In this document: piece after piece, positions 32,109-42,333 of the stretch | Layout: each line of letters begins with the position of its first letter | Numbering within the stretch: the first letter of the stretch is position 1 | Source of the DNA: Nannochloropsis oceanica | Lineage: Eukaryota; Sar; Eustigmatophyceae; Eustigmatales; Monodopsidaceae | Direction of reading: 5' to 3' | Assembly (NCBI GenBank): GCA_004519485.1 | Contig: CP038131.1 | Coordinates: forward strand, 269,501-333,500 | Length of the DNA: 64,000 bases | Made by a program: the position numbers and the translations under genes | The notes under the pieces: generated by a model | Told to the model about the DNA's origin: nothing | Databases searched by the model: none | The model's input: the letters and a program-made list of their open reading frames with translations, nothing else

Positions 32109-32583
32109 GGTGCTCGTTAATGTGGTTGTTGGCTTGGAAAGCCGAAATGAGGCGGAGGCGAAAAGCTGAAAAGGCAGAAGCCTGGCTGAAGAGATATGTC
32201 AGATGCTTGTGTAGCGTAAGAGGTGAAAGCGCTTGGGATTAGAGTGCTGTATTACTGTATTACTTATGGGGCTTATTCCTCGGTGCTGTCGCCCGTCTTC
32301 AACCGCAACACCACCACGCGCAAACCTCGTTTCCTCTAGTGGCCTCAAGATTATTTACCTTGTAGTCTTACGTATCACGAGCACGCATCAATAATTTCAC
32401 CCTTCCCACTTCTGCATAGACCTCGTGGTGCCCTGATGCCTGCACGCCATTATTAGAGAGCTGCAAACTCCCAAGGCGGCGGCTCATCGGCGGCTCATCG
32501 GCTCATCCGGCTCACCATAGGGTGGGTAGGAGAGCGACGGCAACCGCAACACGTGGAGAGACCACCTCAAAGCGGAAGCCGAT
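32109..32583. promoter_or_regulatory. Divergent promoter (BASS / ApaH-like phosphatase) with small direct repeats
   Basis: 475 bases between diverging genes. At about 32476-32515 there are three to four near-copies of GGCGGCTCATC / GGCTCATC in direct orientation, a possible clustered regulatory site or simple slippage. Nothing else recognised. Confidence 0.4.
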
Positions 32584-33077
32584 ATGGAATTGAGGTACGT
32601 GTAATTGCGTGATAGGTGAAATGTATACATCCCTTCAGGAGGGGCGACAGTTTACATTGACCTGGCCTCCTCTCCATTCCTTCCTTCTACCCCTGCCGCC
32701 TCCCGCCCGCTAGGTGGTCTAGGCAATCGCCCGGGCGCCAGGGGTTGTGTCATTGCCTCCTCGTGTTGTTGGCGACCACATTATGGTGCGGCTGGAGAAT
32801 AGAGCAGACGCAGGGCTGGGGCGGCGTTGGGACAGGACCTGCCTACCAACCGCCACCACGTCCTGCTTCCTCCTCTTCATCCTCCTCGTCCTTCTCTTCC
32901 TGCTCCGAGTACTCGTCTTCTTCATCATGGAGAATGAGAAAAAGAGAGCATGGGATATCCTCGTCATTTTGGGACGGGTGGAGTGGCAGTAGCAGCAAAA
33001 GGAAATTGCCGCTTTGCTTGCTTCATGCGGAGCCGACAGGAAGCTGTAGTGGAGAGGTAGGAGCAGGGGGAGCAAGT

Positions 33078-33126
<49 letters not shown>

Positions 33127-35717
33127 ATCAAAGTAGAATAAAAGGAGATGCACGGAGGCCGGGAGCCCGCAAACTAGGCGGGCATGTAAACCGTGGGCGA
33201 CCACAGCAGCAGCAGCAGCGGCAGCAGCCGGACCAGCAAACTTTTGTAGATAGCAGCAGTAGTAAGAGTAAGAGTGTGACAAGCAGCATCAGCAGCAGCA
33301 GCAGTAGCAATAACTCATCATCTCCACCACCTTTCAATGGAGGACGAGGTGGAGGCGGCGAAAAGAGAGGGAACCAGCAGAAGCAGCAGAAGCAGCAGCA
33401 GCTCCACCACCAGCGTGGGCAGCAGCAACCACCACAAAGGCATAAACCGAGATCATCTCCCCCAAGACGCCCCTCTTTGTCTCTCCCCTCGTCTTCCCCC
33501 TCTTCTTCTCCTTCTCCCCCTTTCTCTCGTTCATCATCACCACCACCCGTCGCCGCCCGGGCCATGCTCCAACCCACGCCCCCAGGAGCAGAGGATGCTG
33601 AGTCCCTCTCTGACTTCACGCGTCTGTGTAGGGTCCTAAGCATGAGTGCTGATGACTATCCGGACACCCAAGAAGAGCTCGCGCAGGTATTTGGAGGTAG
33701 CGGTGGTAGTAGCAGTAGCAGCAGCCGTTCACCTGTCGCGTCCTCCTCCCCTCCCTCACCGTCTGTGGTTAGAAGCAGCAGCAGCAGCAGCAGCAGCAGT
33801 AGCAGCAGCAGAAGAAGAAATAGGAGCAGCAGTAGTAATAGTAAATCTCGGCTGCCTCCCATCCGCTTGCCGCTGACGGAGCAAGTAAGTGAAGCAGAGG
33901 CTGATGCCGCCGCGGCGGCGGCAGCAGCAGCAGCAGCAGCACCAGCACCAGCACCAGCAGCACCAGTAGCAGCACGAGCACCGATGGCAAACGGAAATGT
34001 GGTTCGATCATCTGCTCGACGGGTCTATGGTAATTTTGACAATAATTACAATCCCCATCGAAGCGGAGGAGAACGAGGAGCTGAAGGCCCACCATCTTTT
34101 CGACGGCAAGTGCAGTCGCAACAGCATTCGCAGATGCAGCAGCAGCAGCGGGGGCGACATCAGGGAGAAGGGATGGAAGAAGGAAAATCGGGGGAAGAAA
34201 TTTTGGCCCCGAGGGAAATGCTGGGTCTGCGGAAGCGTCATCCTGCTGCGCGCTCTGTTGCCGCGTCTGCTGCAGCAGGGGAGAGTGACAGCAGTCCTGC
34301 GCCGCCAAGGAGAGAGCAGCAAAGAGACGGAGGACGAGGGGGGGGAGAAGAAGCAAATCGTCGGGCAGCAGCTGCAGCAGCCGACGAGGATGAGGAAGCC
34401 AGCGACGAGGAGGATTTTGCTTTGGGCGACAACACCACCGCAGCCACCACCGGCAATAGGAATAGCAACAACATCAACAACAACATCAGCAACGAGAATA
34501 ACGACAACGTTTTGAAAGACCGTCGTGTCGTGTCGAGCCAAATAAAAGATACGAAATTGACTGAGTACATCAAGGACAAGAAGAAAGCGCGTTCCACCCG
34601 TGACCGTTTCCTGGCCGACACTGGCTTGGTCCGCAGCGAAGTCCACCCTCCACAGCGCTTCATCGAAGTGTATTACAACTCGTGGGCGGACGATTTTTAC
34701 ACGGCTATCACCACAAGTTCTTCGTGTTTTGGCCCTCGGTGGTGGTTTAGGGAAGCCTTGGGGCACGACCCTCATGAAGTGATGGCATGGGTCAGGGAGT
34801 GGGAGACAAAGGCACGAAAACATGATGTGTTATCAGAGGGGGTAGAGAGGGTGATTCGGGAGGCGATGGAGGTGGGGGGATCGGGAGAAGAGGACAATCC
34901 AAGTGTGGAGACAGAGAGGTTCTTGGCGTTGAAGGCCCGATTAAGGGAGAGGAGGGAGCCGAAGGTAATAGCGATTGGCGATGTGCATGGGTGTATCGAG
35001 GAGTTGCGAGCACTAATCAAAAAAGCAGAGTATGGTCCCGGGGACTTGCTTGTATTTTTGGGGGACTTGGTGGCGAAAGGTCCGGAAAGCATTCAAGTTA
35101 TCAGATTGGCGAGGGAGATTGGGGCGTTGTCAGTGAGGGGGAATCATGAGAATGAGGTGATTAGGTGGAGTCGGGCTCTGGCTTTGGGGGCTCAGAGTAA
35201 CTTTAAGAGTGAACATTATTTGATTGCCATGGGATTGGAAGAGGCGGATGTGGAATGGCTGCGAAATTTACCCTGGTATATCTCATGCTCGGACTTACAA
35301 TTGTTGTTCGTCCATGCGGGGTTTGTTGCGAATCAACGCTTGTCGAAGCAGCATCCGAGGTTCATGATTAACATGAGGTCGATTTTGGCTGATGGGACCG
35401 TGAGTGCACGATATTATCAAGATTATCCGTGGGCGAGGACGTGGCAAGGGCCCCAGACTGTGTTGTTCGGCCATGATGCGCGAAGGGGGATGCAAGACTA
35501 CGAACAGGCCTTGGGTTTGGACACCGGCTGTGTGTATGGCGGTAATTTGACGGCGTGTGTGCTTCCAGGGAAGGAGTTGGTGCAGGTCCCGGCGGCGGAG
35601 CCGTATATCGTGAATCGCTATGACAGGATCATGAAAAGGGCGCAGATGCTTCAGAAGGAGGGGCTGGGTGGAGGGGAGGGTGGCGGAGTGGAGATTGAAG
35701 GAGGAGGGAAGAAGTAG
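32584..35717 (+). CDS. ApaH-like phosphatase with signal peptide and long disordered N-terminus
   Basis: Two exons: 32584-32594 (11 coding bases) and 32714-35717 (1004 aa). The long frame has no ATG for its obvious signal peptide. The short exon supplies ATG GAA TTG AG before a GTACGT donor, and either of two nearby acceptors (32713 or 32722) continues in frame. The signal peptide holds CHCLLVLLATTLW, with a possible cut TQG|WGG of heterokont plastid style. Residues about 60-600 are Ser/Gln/Pro/Ala-rich and disordered. The C-terminal metallophosphoesterase has GDVHGC, FLGDLVAKGP, VRGNHE, LLFVHAGF and LFGHDA, the full two-metal set of ApaH-like phosphatases, which hydrolyse dinucleoside polyphosphates or decap RNA. 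A conserved block (YYNSWADDFYTAI) precedes it. The small exon is inference. Confidence 0.88.
33079..33122 (+). repeat. (AGC)n microsatellite encoding poly-Ser
   Basis: About 14 AGC repeats within the disordered part of the ApaH-like phosphatase. A second, shorter AGC cluster lies at about 33775-33812. Expected to vary in length between strains. Confidence 0.9.
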
Positions 35718-36938
35718 CAGTAGGGAGGGAGGGAGGAAAGAGGAGCGAAGAAGTAGTAGATATGAAGGGAAGAGGAGAGAGGGAGGATCCCTCTCTCCCT
35801 TTTGTAAGTATGAACGATAAACAGCGACAACAAGAATCTGATTGGAACATGGAGCAGGAAAGTTGGAGAGGATCGAAACCAGGAAAAAGTAATAGCCGTT
35901 TCTGGGGACGCCTCTCTATTTCCCTCTTGCCGCGATATTTCTCGTTCCTTTCCTATGGAAGGCCGAGCGAGAAACAGTGGGGTGGCGTGGGTGCTTGCTT
36001 TATCAAGTTAAATCAATCGAAGGGGTTTCGGTAACACCATGAGATCTAGAAGATTGAAAAATGGAAAAAAAACGATGGGCGGAATTCGAAGATGCCGTAA
36101 GGTTGTGCTGTCACTGTCACCTTTCTTTTGAGATGTTTTTCTTTTACTGTCACATGGCAGCAACAACAGCAACGGCAGCAGGAGCATAAGCGAAACTCAA
36201 GAAAAATCAAAAATTGCAGTATTGACTAGGGTAGTACGAGTTACAAAAAAAACAGCAGCAAAGATCAAATCACGCCCCAACGCACGCAACGAATATCTCG
36301 AGAGTTCTTAGGCTGGCACCTGGACACATACATCCACGCACTGACACTCCCCATTCATTACGTGCGACATTTTTGTGGTTTAGATCGAGGGAGGGACTGA
36401 CAGAGCTATTGTTCGTTTTATTTCTTTTGCCCGTCCACTGGCGGACAGAAGGACGAACCCTTTTCTTCCAATCTCCCTCCTCATCACTCTCTCGTCTTGC
36501 TCCATAGTTCCTCCTTTCCTCCAGCCCTCATGACTACACTCTATCCTAGCCCCACCACGCATCTCACACCCCTACGTAGGGAGCCATTTTTAAATTCTGC
36601 ACCTCTCATACTTTCCTCCCCCCAACCCCACACAAAACAACTTTCAGACTCTTCGAAGGTGGAATCACAGGAGGAAGAGAGGGAGGGTGGGAGGAAGGGA
36701 GAAAGGGCATGACGCTCTCTTATTTTTGCCTGTTTCTTCTCTTTCACTGAATTAGAGCTACCTAGACGACAGACACAAGCATGGGAGGACTGATAAGAGA
36801 TAGCCTGTTCCCTTTATTCTGATATTTCCATAGCTTATAAACGACGAAATGACGCGCACACTCACACCATATCGACCGTTCCTTGAACCCTCCCTCCATC
36901 CCCCCCCCTCCTTGACTTCTCCATTACCCTCCTCTTTT
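35718..36938. other. 1.2 kb convergent intergenic region
   Basis: This lies between the stop of the ApaH-like phosphatase (followed at once by a GGGAGGGAGGGAGG purine tract) and the stop of SAR1 on the other strand. Includes an A-rich stretch at about 36050-36260. The last 550 bases before the SAR1 stop are C/T-rich, so purine-rich on its sense strand. No gene seen. Confidence 0.4.
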
Positions 36939-37938
36939 TTACAGGAACTGTGCCAACCATTTGAACCCATCCGCGTAGCCCATCCTCTTAATCACGGAGC
37001 ACATGTACAGCTCAATGGGCCGGACGCCCGGTTGCTTCTCTCCCCCGCCGGACGAGTCTTTCCCATAGGTGTTTTGCAGACCTAGGGCGTAACGCAGCTG
37101 TTCCTCTGACACGGCCCGCGGAACGTCGATCTTATTTCCAAGAACTAGGAAAGGTACGTTGGCGAGATCATCGCTTGTGAGGAGGCTCTGTCGTGGTCAG
37201 TGGGGGAGGATGCCAGGAGGGAAGGAAAAAAAAGGTGAGAATCACTCGAATGCATGAACACGATGCAACCCCTTTCCCTCCCGTCCCCACCCCGAGACGC
37301 CCACAAATCCGACAAACGAGAATATTGTCTCTGGTACACGCACACTCCTCCATCTTCACATTTCTCCCCTATCTACGGGCCACTTACATCCAACTCCCGC
37401 TTGGCCTCGGGAAAGCGCTCCTGGTCCAAGGCATCCACTATAAACACTACCCCATCCACCGTCGTCAGGTAGTCCTTCCATAGCCGACGTGCCGTCTCGT
37501 GCCCGCCCAAGTCAAATGTTTTAAACCGAATCTTTCCGATAATGAGCTCGTCCGTGTTGGGGTGGATGGTAGGCTGATGGACTTGCACCCGGTTTTCCTT
37601 GAGCATATGTAGCAAGGTTGTCTTCCCCGCATTGTCAAGCCCCAAAAACAGAATTTTGGCACTCTTGTGGTACAAACCTAATTAGATGAAGAAACATGGG
37701 TTGGGTTGGTTGGAAGATGAGTAAGTAGGAGGGCTAGCCAAGAGGAAGGCGTGGGAAAAAGGCCAGCGCAGGAGATGGGCAACGAAGGGACACAGCGAAG
37801 AGCGTGGCCCCCATTAACGCCCCTTGAGTCGCAGCCTTTCTACGCTTCACCCTCTCCTGCATGATAACAAGATAAGGAAGTCGTAGAAAGCGTACCTAGG
37901 TAGGAGAGAGCACTGTAAACCCAGTCCATGAGGAACAT
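36939..37938 (-). CDS. SAR1: SAR1 small GTPase (COPII)
   Basis: Three exons: 37938-37896, 37677-37388 and 37187-36939 (193 aa, normal for the family), phases 1 and 0. SAR1 recruits the COPII coat to ER exit sites on GTP binding. The N-terminal amphipathic helix is split: exon 1 ends SALSYLG and exon 2 starts [20 protein letters not shown] (P-loop). DLGGHE carries His in place of the usual catalytic Gln, the Sar1 hallmark. LGNKID is the guanine-specificity motif, and the end [18 protein letters not shown] is canonical. The N-terminus [15 protein letters not shown] keeps the bulky hydrophobic motif that inserts in the membrane. Confidence 0.97.
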
Positions 37939-38792
37939 GGCTGCTGACTGCTGCTGCTGCAGACTGCACTCCGATACTCGACAAAAAACGGCTGGCAGCC
38001 GCGAGTTTTCTCCTCCTTCGGTCGTAGCGGTCGTCTATGTTTTTGTTGGATTGGGGAGGGAATGTGGGTGGGGCAGTGTCATGAAGAATGCCAAGTCAGT
38101 CACGGTCAATTACCCTCCGCCTCATGGAAATCGAATTCGTTTCGCGAGAGGAGATGGGGCCTGCTTGCCCATGGCACCACACACTATCTAAACCTTAATC
38201 TGCACGCCCTTTCACCCCTGACATCGCCACAAAATGTATCCGCCGCGCCGGCTGCGCTGGACCTGAAATGGATGAATAGGAGATGGCGCACGGTAACTGG
38301 ATAGAAGGAGGAGGGCAGGGCGCTCCCTCCGAAACGAAGCGAGGGGTGTTTGTTGTGAGCGATTCATTCGTCGATGCCTTGCTTGCGAAGGGACCCTGAC
38401 TACCGCTTTTGACACGCAACACAGTCCATCAACACACAAATATATGTACTACAGGGTTGCATGCGGTGCGGTGGGCGTTGGCTGCGTGATAGTGTAAAGT
38501 GCTGGACAAATGAAACCAAGGCAACAAACTGACCAAGGACAAGGTTGTCTTGGTTTCATCATCATCATCATCATCATTATCATCGTAATCATCTGCTGTT
38601 ATTGACTTTCATCCTGCCGAGAGCGTAGCCCTTTTCTCTTTACGTCTGTGATCCTCAAAGGATGAAAGCTACGACATATTCATGTCCCGCTCTATCTCCA
38701 CCTGTGCCGACCCTTCACTCATTCCTCTTTATCTTTCCCACGTACCTACTACCTGACCCCACATCCCAGCGCTCTGTTCCATCGCTTACACT
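37939..38792. promoter_or_regulatory. Divergent promoter region (SAR1 / S4-RluA)
   Basis: 854 bases between diverging genes. Holds a TCA/ATC microsatellite at about 38556-38592. No gene seen. Confidence 0.4.
38556..38592 (+). repeat. (TCA)n microsatellite
   Basis: About seven perfect TCA units followed by imperfect ones, in the SAR1 / pseudouridine-synthase promoter region. Confidence 0.85.
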
Positions 38793-40061
38793 ATGACAAG
38801 GCCAAGACCACCATCGTCACCTCCACTTTTTCTCCCTCTCGCGTTCCTCCTACTTCTTCCTTCTGAAACTTCCAGCTTCCTCCTTCACTCCCGAATTCCA
38901 TCGCTGTCGTCGCGTGCCTGCCGCCTATCCTCCCCATACTCGACCGCCTCACCCGTTCACTGCCTGCACGCCAGCACCCTCAACGAACAACGACACGAAG
39001 AAGACGAAGAAGAAGAAGTTTCCACCACCGGCTCCGGTAATCCTTCCACTACCTATATCGTCTCCCGCCCCGACAACTCACAAGACCTCCGTACTTTCCT
39101 TGTCCCCCCCTCCGTGCTCGTCTCTCTCCCCCTCCCCAACGCCGTGTACATCTACGGCAACTTTAGCAGCATGTCCAAAGCCCGCAAACTTATCCGCAAA
39201 GGTCAAGTCCTCATCAATGATAGTAACGGAAATACTTGCGAGGGCACTGTCCGCGGCGGTGACGTCATCACAATAGTACCCCCTGAGGCGCCCAAGGAAA
39301 AGAAAGGAAAAGGAGGGAAAGATGGAGGTCAGGGAAGGGGTATCAAGAAAGTGACAGTTCTCTACGAAGATAATGACCTTGCAGTCATTGTCAAGCCTGC
39401 TGGTGTGGCTGTGCATGGCACGGGCTCTTATTCACTAGTAGAGGAATATGCGAATTTTTTGACTCCCACAACAAGAGGGGAGGAGGAGGCGCTAGACAAG
39501 CCGATGCATGCACACCGGCTCGACGCTCCTGTGGGAGGGCTGTTGGTAATCGCAAAAACAAAGACAGCACTACAAGGTCTACTATCAGCATTTTTGGAAC
39601 GAAAAGTGAAGAAGACATATCAAACGATAGTCATTGGTCGGCCTAGTCCTGAGTCGGGAGATATTACAACAGAAGTAGAGGAAAAGGAGGCATTCACGCA
39701 TTTCAAGGTCCTCGAGACCGTCCCCTCCCTCACCTTCGGCTGTCTTTCTCTACTGGAACTATCGCCCGAGACAGGACGCAAGCATCAATTGAGACGGCAT
39801 TGCCTCGATCTAAATACACCTATATTGGGTGATATCCGCTACGGCCCCCAAAACACCTTGAGGACAAGAGGACTCTTCCTCTGGAGCGTCGGTGTAAGTT
39901 TTACCCACCCTGTGACGGGGAAGAATGAGGCGTTCGAGGTGGGCTTGCCTGAGATCTTCGGGAATACTATGAACATGGAGAGGAGGAAGGCGGAGACACA
40001 GCTGGTTCAGGAGAAAGGGAAGGGGGACAAAGTGGAGGTGGATGATAAGGGCAAGGATTAA
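38793..40061 (+). CDS. Plastid RluA-type pseudouridine synthase with S4 domain
   Basis: A single exon, 422 aa. Residues 1-30 are a signal peptide (LPLAFLLLLPSE) with likely cut TSS|FLLHS, then a transit region, so plastid rRNA or tRNA is the expected target. An acidic stretch (about 70-80) precedes an S4 RNA-binding domain: SMSKARKLIRKGQVLIND and RGGDVITIV. The synthase domain follows: VLYEDNDLAVIVKPAGVAVHG, HAHRLDAPVGGLLVIAKT with the catalytic Asp, VKKTYQTIVIG, and SPETGRKHQLRRHCLDLNTPILGD. The motif after HRLD is PVGG rather than TSG, a known variation in eukaryotic organellar members. The closing about 25 residues are Lys/Glu-rich and probably disordered. Confidence 0.92.
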   Translation: MTRPRPPSSPPLFLPLAFLLLLPSETSSFLLHSRIPSLSSRACRLSSPYSTASPVHCLHASTLNEQRHEEDEEEEVSTTGSGNPSTTYIVSRPDNSQDLRTFLVPPSVLVSLPLPNAVYIYGNFSSMSKARKLIRKGQVLINDSNGNTCEGTVRGGDVITIVPPEAPKEKKGKGGKDGGQGRGIKKVTVLYEDNDLAVIVKPAGVAVHGTGSYSLVEEYANFLTPTTRGEEEALDKPMHAHRLDAPVGGLLVIAKTKTALQGLLSAFLERKVKKTYQTIVIGRPSPESGDITTEVEEKEAFTHFKVLETVPSLTFGCLSLLELSPETGRKHQLRRHCLDLNTPILGDIRYGPQNTLRTRGLFLWSVGVSFTHPVTGKNEAFEVGLPEIFGNTMNMERRKAETQLVQEKGKGDKVEVDDKGKD

Positions 40062-40510
40062 AGTAGACCAAGTAAATAGAACAAATACAACAAATAGGCA
40101 TGGCGGCAGTCCAAATTGGCGTGAAAGCACCCGCGCACATGTGAAATAACAAGAGCAAGAAAGAAACGAGAAAACCTTCGTCAATGGGAGGATAAGAAAG
40201 GACGAGCACGTCTGGTTAATTTTCCCCGCCGCCCTTTCATATATCTCTTCTTCTTTATTTTCTTTGCGTTCTCTCCATCATCTCAGCCCAACGCCCTCGT
40301 CACTTTTTTTTTCCTGCCGTATGGCACTATCTGCGAATGGAAAGACAACATACACGCACGTATGATGAGCCACATGGCATCCTCCCGTCTATCTCACCCT
40401 GCCTCCTTCCTTTTCTTCAGACCCCTTTGTTAGAACGCGAACGCGAAACCATATCTATTTCCCTCAGCTGCTCCTTAGGGCGGCGGCTACCGCAGGCAAC
40501 ATGTGTGGGT
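40062..40510. other. Convergent intergenic region
   Basis: 449 bases between the S4-RluA stop and the probable end of the light-harvesting gene. No gene seen; the exact boundary depends on the last splice of the light-harvesting gene. Confidence 0.35.
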
Positions 40511-41426
40511 TTCTGTGATCGTTTGAGAGGAAAATGTGTGTATGTGTATCAGTGAAAAATGGTTGTCAGGGAGTAAAAAATGTGTGTATAAGAAAGATAT
40601 GCATTACTAGACATTTCTCTTTCATCCTGTCCTCCCATGCCAGCATTATTCGAGTACTCACAGAAAAAGCCCTGTCCATCGCCGAAGGGGTTCAAGTGGC
40701 CCTCCCTGTAGAGGTGCAGTGGTGGTGGTGATGATGTGCGAGATTTGCTTTAGTACACGCTTACGCGATATGAACTCATGTCTTCAAACCCATTTCCTCT
40801 GCCTTGAGTCCCCTACTATTCTCCACACGAAGTACTTACAAAACTTGCTCGACGGGTCCCTGGCCCGTGAGGTACTCCTGAAGCAGAGCGCCCATGGAGG
40901 CGACCATTGCCAACCGCCCGTTCTTGAGCTCCTTCAACTGCAGCACCTCAAACTCTTCCTCCGACTTGGGGATGAAGGAAGCACCAAATCCAAGGTCGCC
41001 GGGGGCACGGTCCTCCTTTTGCCTTCCGCTCGTGAACTCAATCACACCGAGACCAACGATGATCTGCCAGATCGCCTCCGGGCGTTGCTCGTACACTTGC
41101 TGAAGAGCGGCCAGGGGGCGGGGGTTGTTGAAGACGGCGTCCGGAAGATGGTACACGCTCTGGACAAATATGCCAAGCATGGCCGCCATGGCCACGCGGC
41201 CATGCTTGAGTTCGCACTCACGGTACTTGCGGATGGACCCCTCGTTTTGGCTCAAGCCCAACGGGTCCCAGATGCCGCCGGTTTCGGTGTCAGCGCCGAT
41301 CATGTCAGAGACAGAGGCCACCACCACGTTCTTGCGGGCATAGGTTGTCTTCCCCGTGTTGAAGGTGGCGGGAATGAAAGCGGCAGCGGAGGACAGCAAC
41401 CCCAGCAAAGTGATAGAGCGCATCAT
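40511..41426 (-). CDS. Light-harvesting chlorophyll-binding protein (VCP/FCP type)
   Basis: Exon 1 is 41426-40840 and exon 2 is 40705-40662, phase 2. A probable third exon gives only the last two bases of a TAA stop (40512-40511), for 210 aa. It binds chlorophyll a and violaxanthin-type carotenoids in the thylakoid antenna. The presequence MMRSITLLGLLSSAAA|FIPA is the classic heterokont plastid signal. Helix 1 has ECELKHGRVAMAAMLG and helix 3 has LKELKNGRLAMVASMG, each with the Glu and Arg that clamp chlorophyll and pair the helices. The middle helix (EAIWQIIVGLGVIEF) lies between. Exon 2 adds EGHLNPFGDGQGFF, a usual antenna ending. If the last intron is not removed, the frame reads on about 38 codons from the donor to a TGA. 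Confidence 0.93.
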
Positions 41427-42333
41427 CTTATAGAGAGGAAGTTACTAAGGTTCTAGTTTGGTGGGGTTGAGTGGCAGGGGGGGAGAGACAGGAATCAGTA
41501 CAGGGTTTTGTAGTGGATTCTTGCTTTCTTGTGTCCAGATGTAAGAAATTACGTGAATTTTCCCCACAGTATATACAAAGGCTTGGGGCAGCAACCAAGC
41601 CAAATTAAGAAGCAAGCGCGTGTCGTGCAGTGCACTGGGCGGGCGAGATAGCTTTGATCCCGGGCCTAAGTTGCTGGTACTCCACGCCCTCGCTTCAATG
41701 CCCTCAGCTTGACTTTCTTGCTCTGTGTGTGTATGTGCTGTGCGGTGTGTGTGCATAACTGGTTGCGAGAAAGCAGTCGCCATGGGGCTGAGGGGAGAGA
41801 ATGTTGGGATCACTCTCAGACTCTAGACGCTTGCCTCAAGGACCCAGACGGCCGGGTTTTCACCTTGCCTGCAGGCGACCGCTCTACATCCAGCAAGTCT
41901 TGCCAGAGGCTCTCCACTGATTGTCTTTGCATTCAGGGCACCAAAAGCGTGGTCAGCCCAAACCGCGGGCTAGGACATGCTTCGCAACTTGATGGAAATC
42001 CATGCTTCAAAGACTTGCTTTTGGTGGCGCGTCTGTGGACCGCTTAGGTCAACGCAGGGCTGGCGATGGCGACGGGCAGAGCCTCATGCCATGGCGTGGT
42101 CCTAGTTGCGCAAGCGCTATGCTTTTGATCTGAAGTCCAGCTTAAAATGTGTATCTAGAAGATATCTTCGTACTCGCCCTTTTCCTCGTAATACACTCAT
42201 CACTCACCATCATTATCTCACCTCCCTCAATTTCCCACGCACTGTCAGGCGGCGGCGGCGGCTTGTTGCATTTGACCGTCTTCCTTGCCGACCCCTTCTA
42301 CACCATCACAGCCTTCTCGTTCACGTCATTGCC
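41427..42333. promoter_or_regulatory. Divergent promoter region (light-harvesting protein / uS5)
   Basis: 907 bases between diverging genes. A 112-codon plus-strand frame at 41709-42047 has no recognisable content. Light-responsive control of the antenna gene would act here, but I cannot name an element. Confidence 0.4.

Noticed and set aside
40719-41456. 245-codon frame exactly antisense to the light-harvesting gene
   Set aside because: It is full length but shows no family. The sense protein is unmistakable, and high GC with strong codon bias commonly keeps the opposite frame open.
41709-42047. 112-codon plus-strand frame as a small gene
   Set aside because: No similarity, Cys/Ser-rich start from a GT repeat, and it lies in a promoter region.
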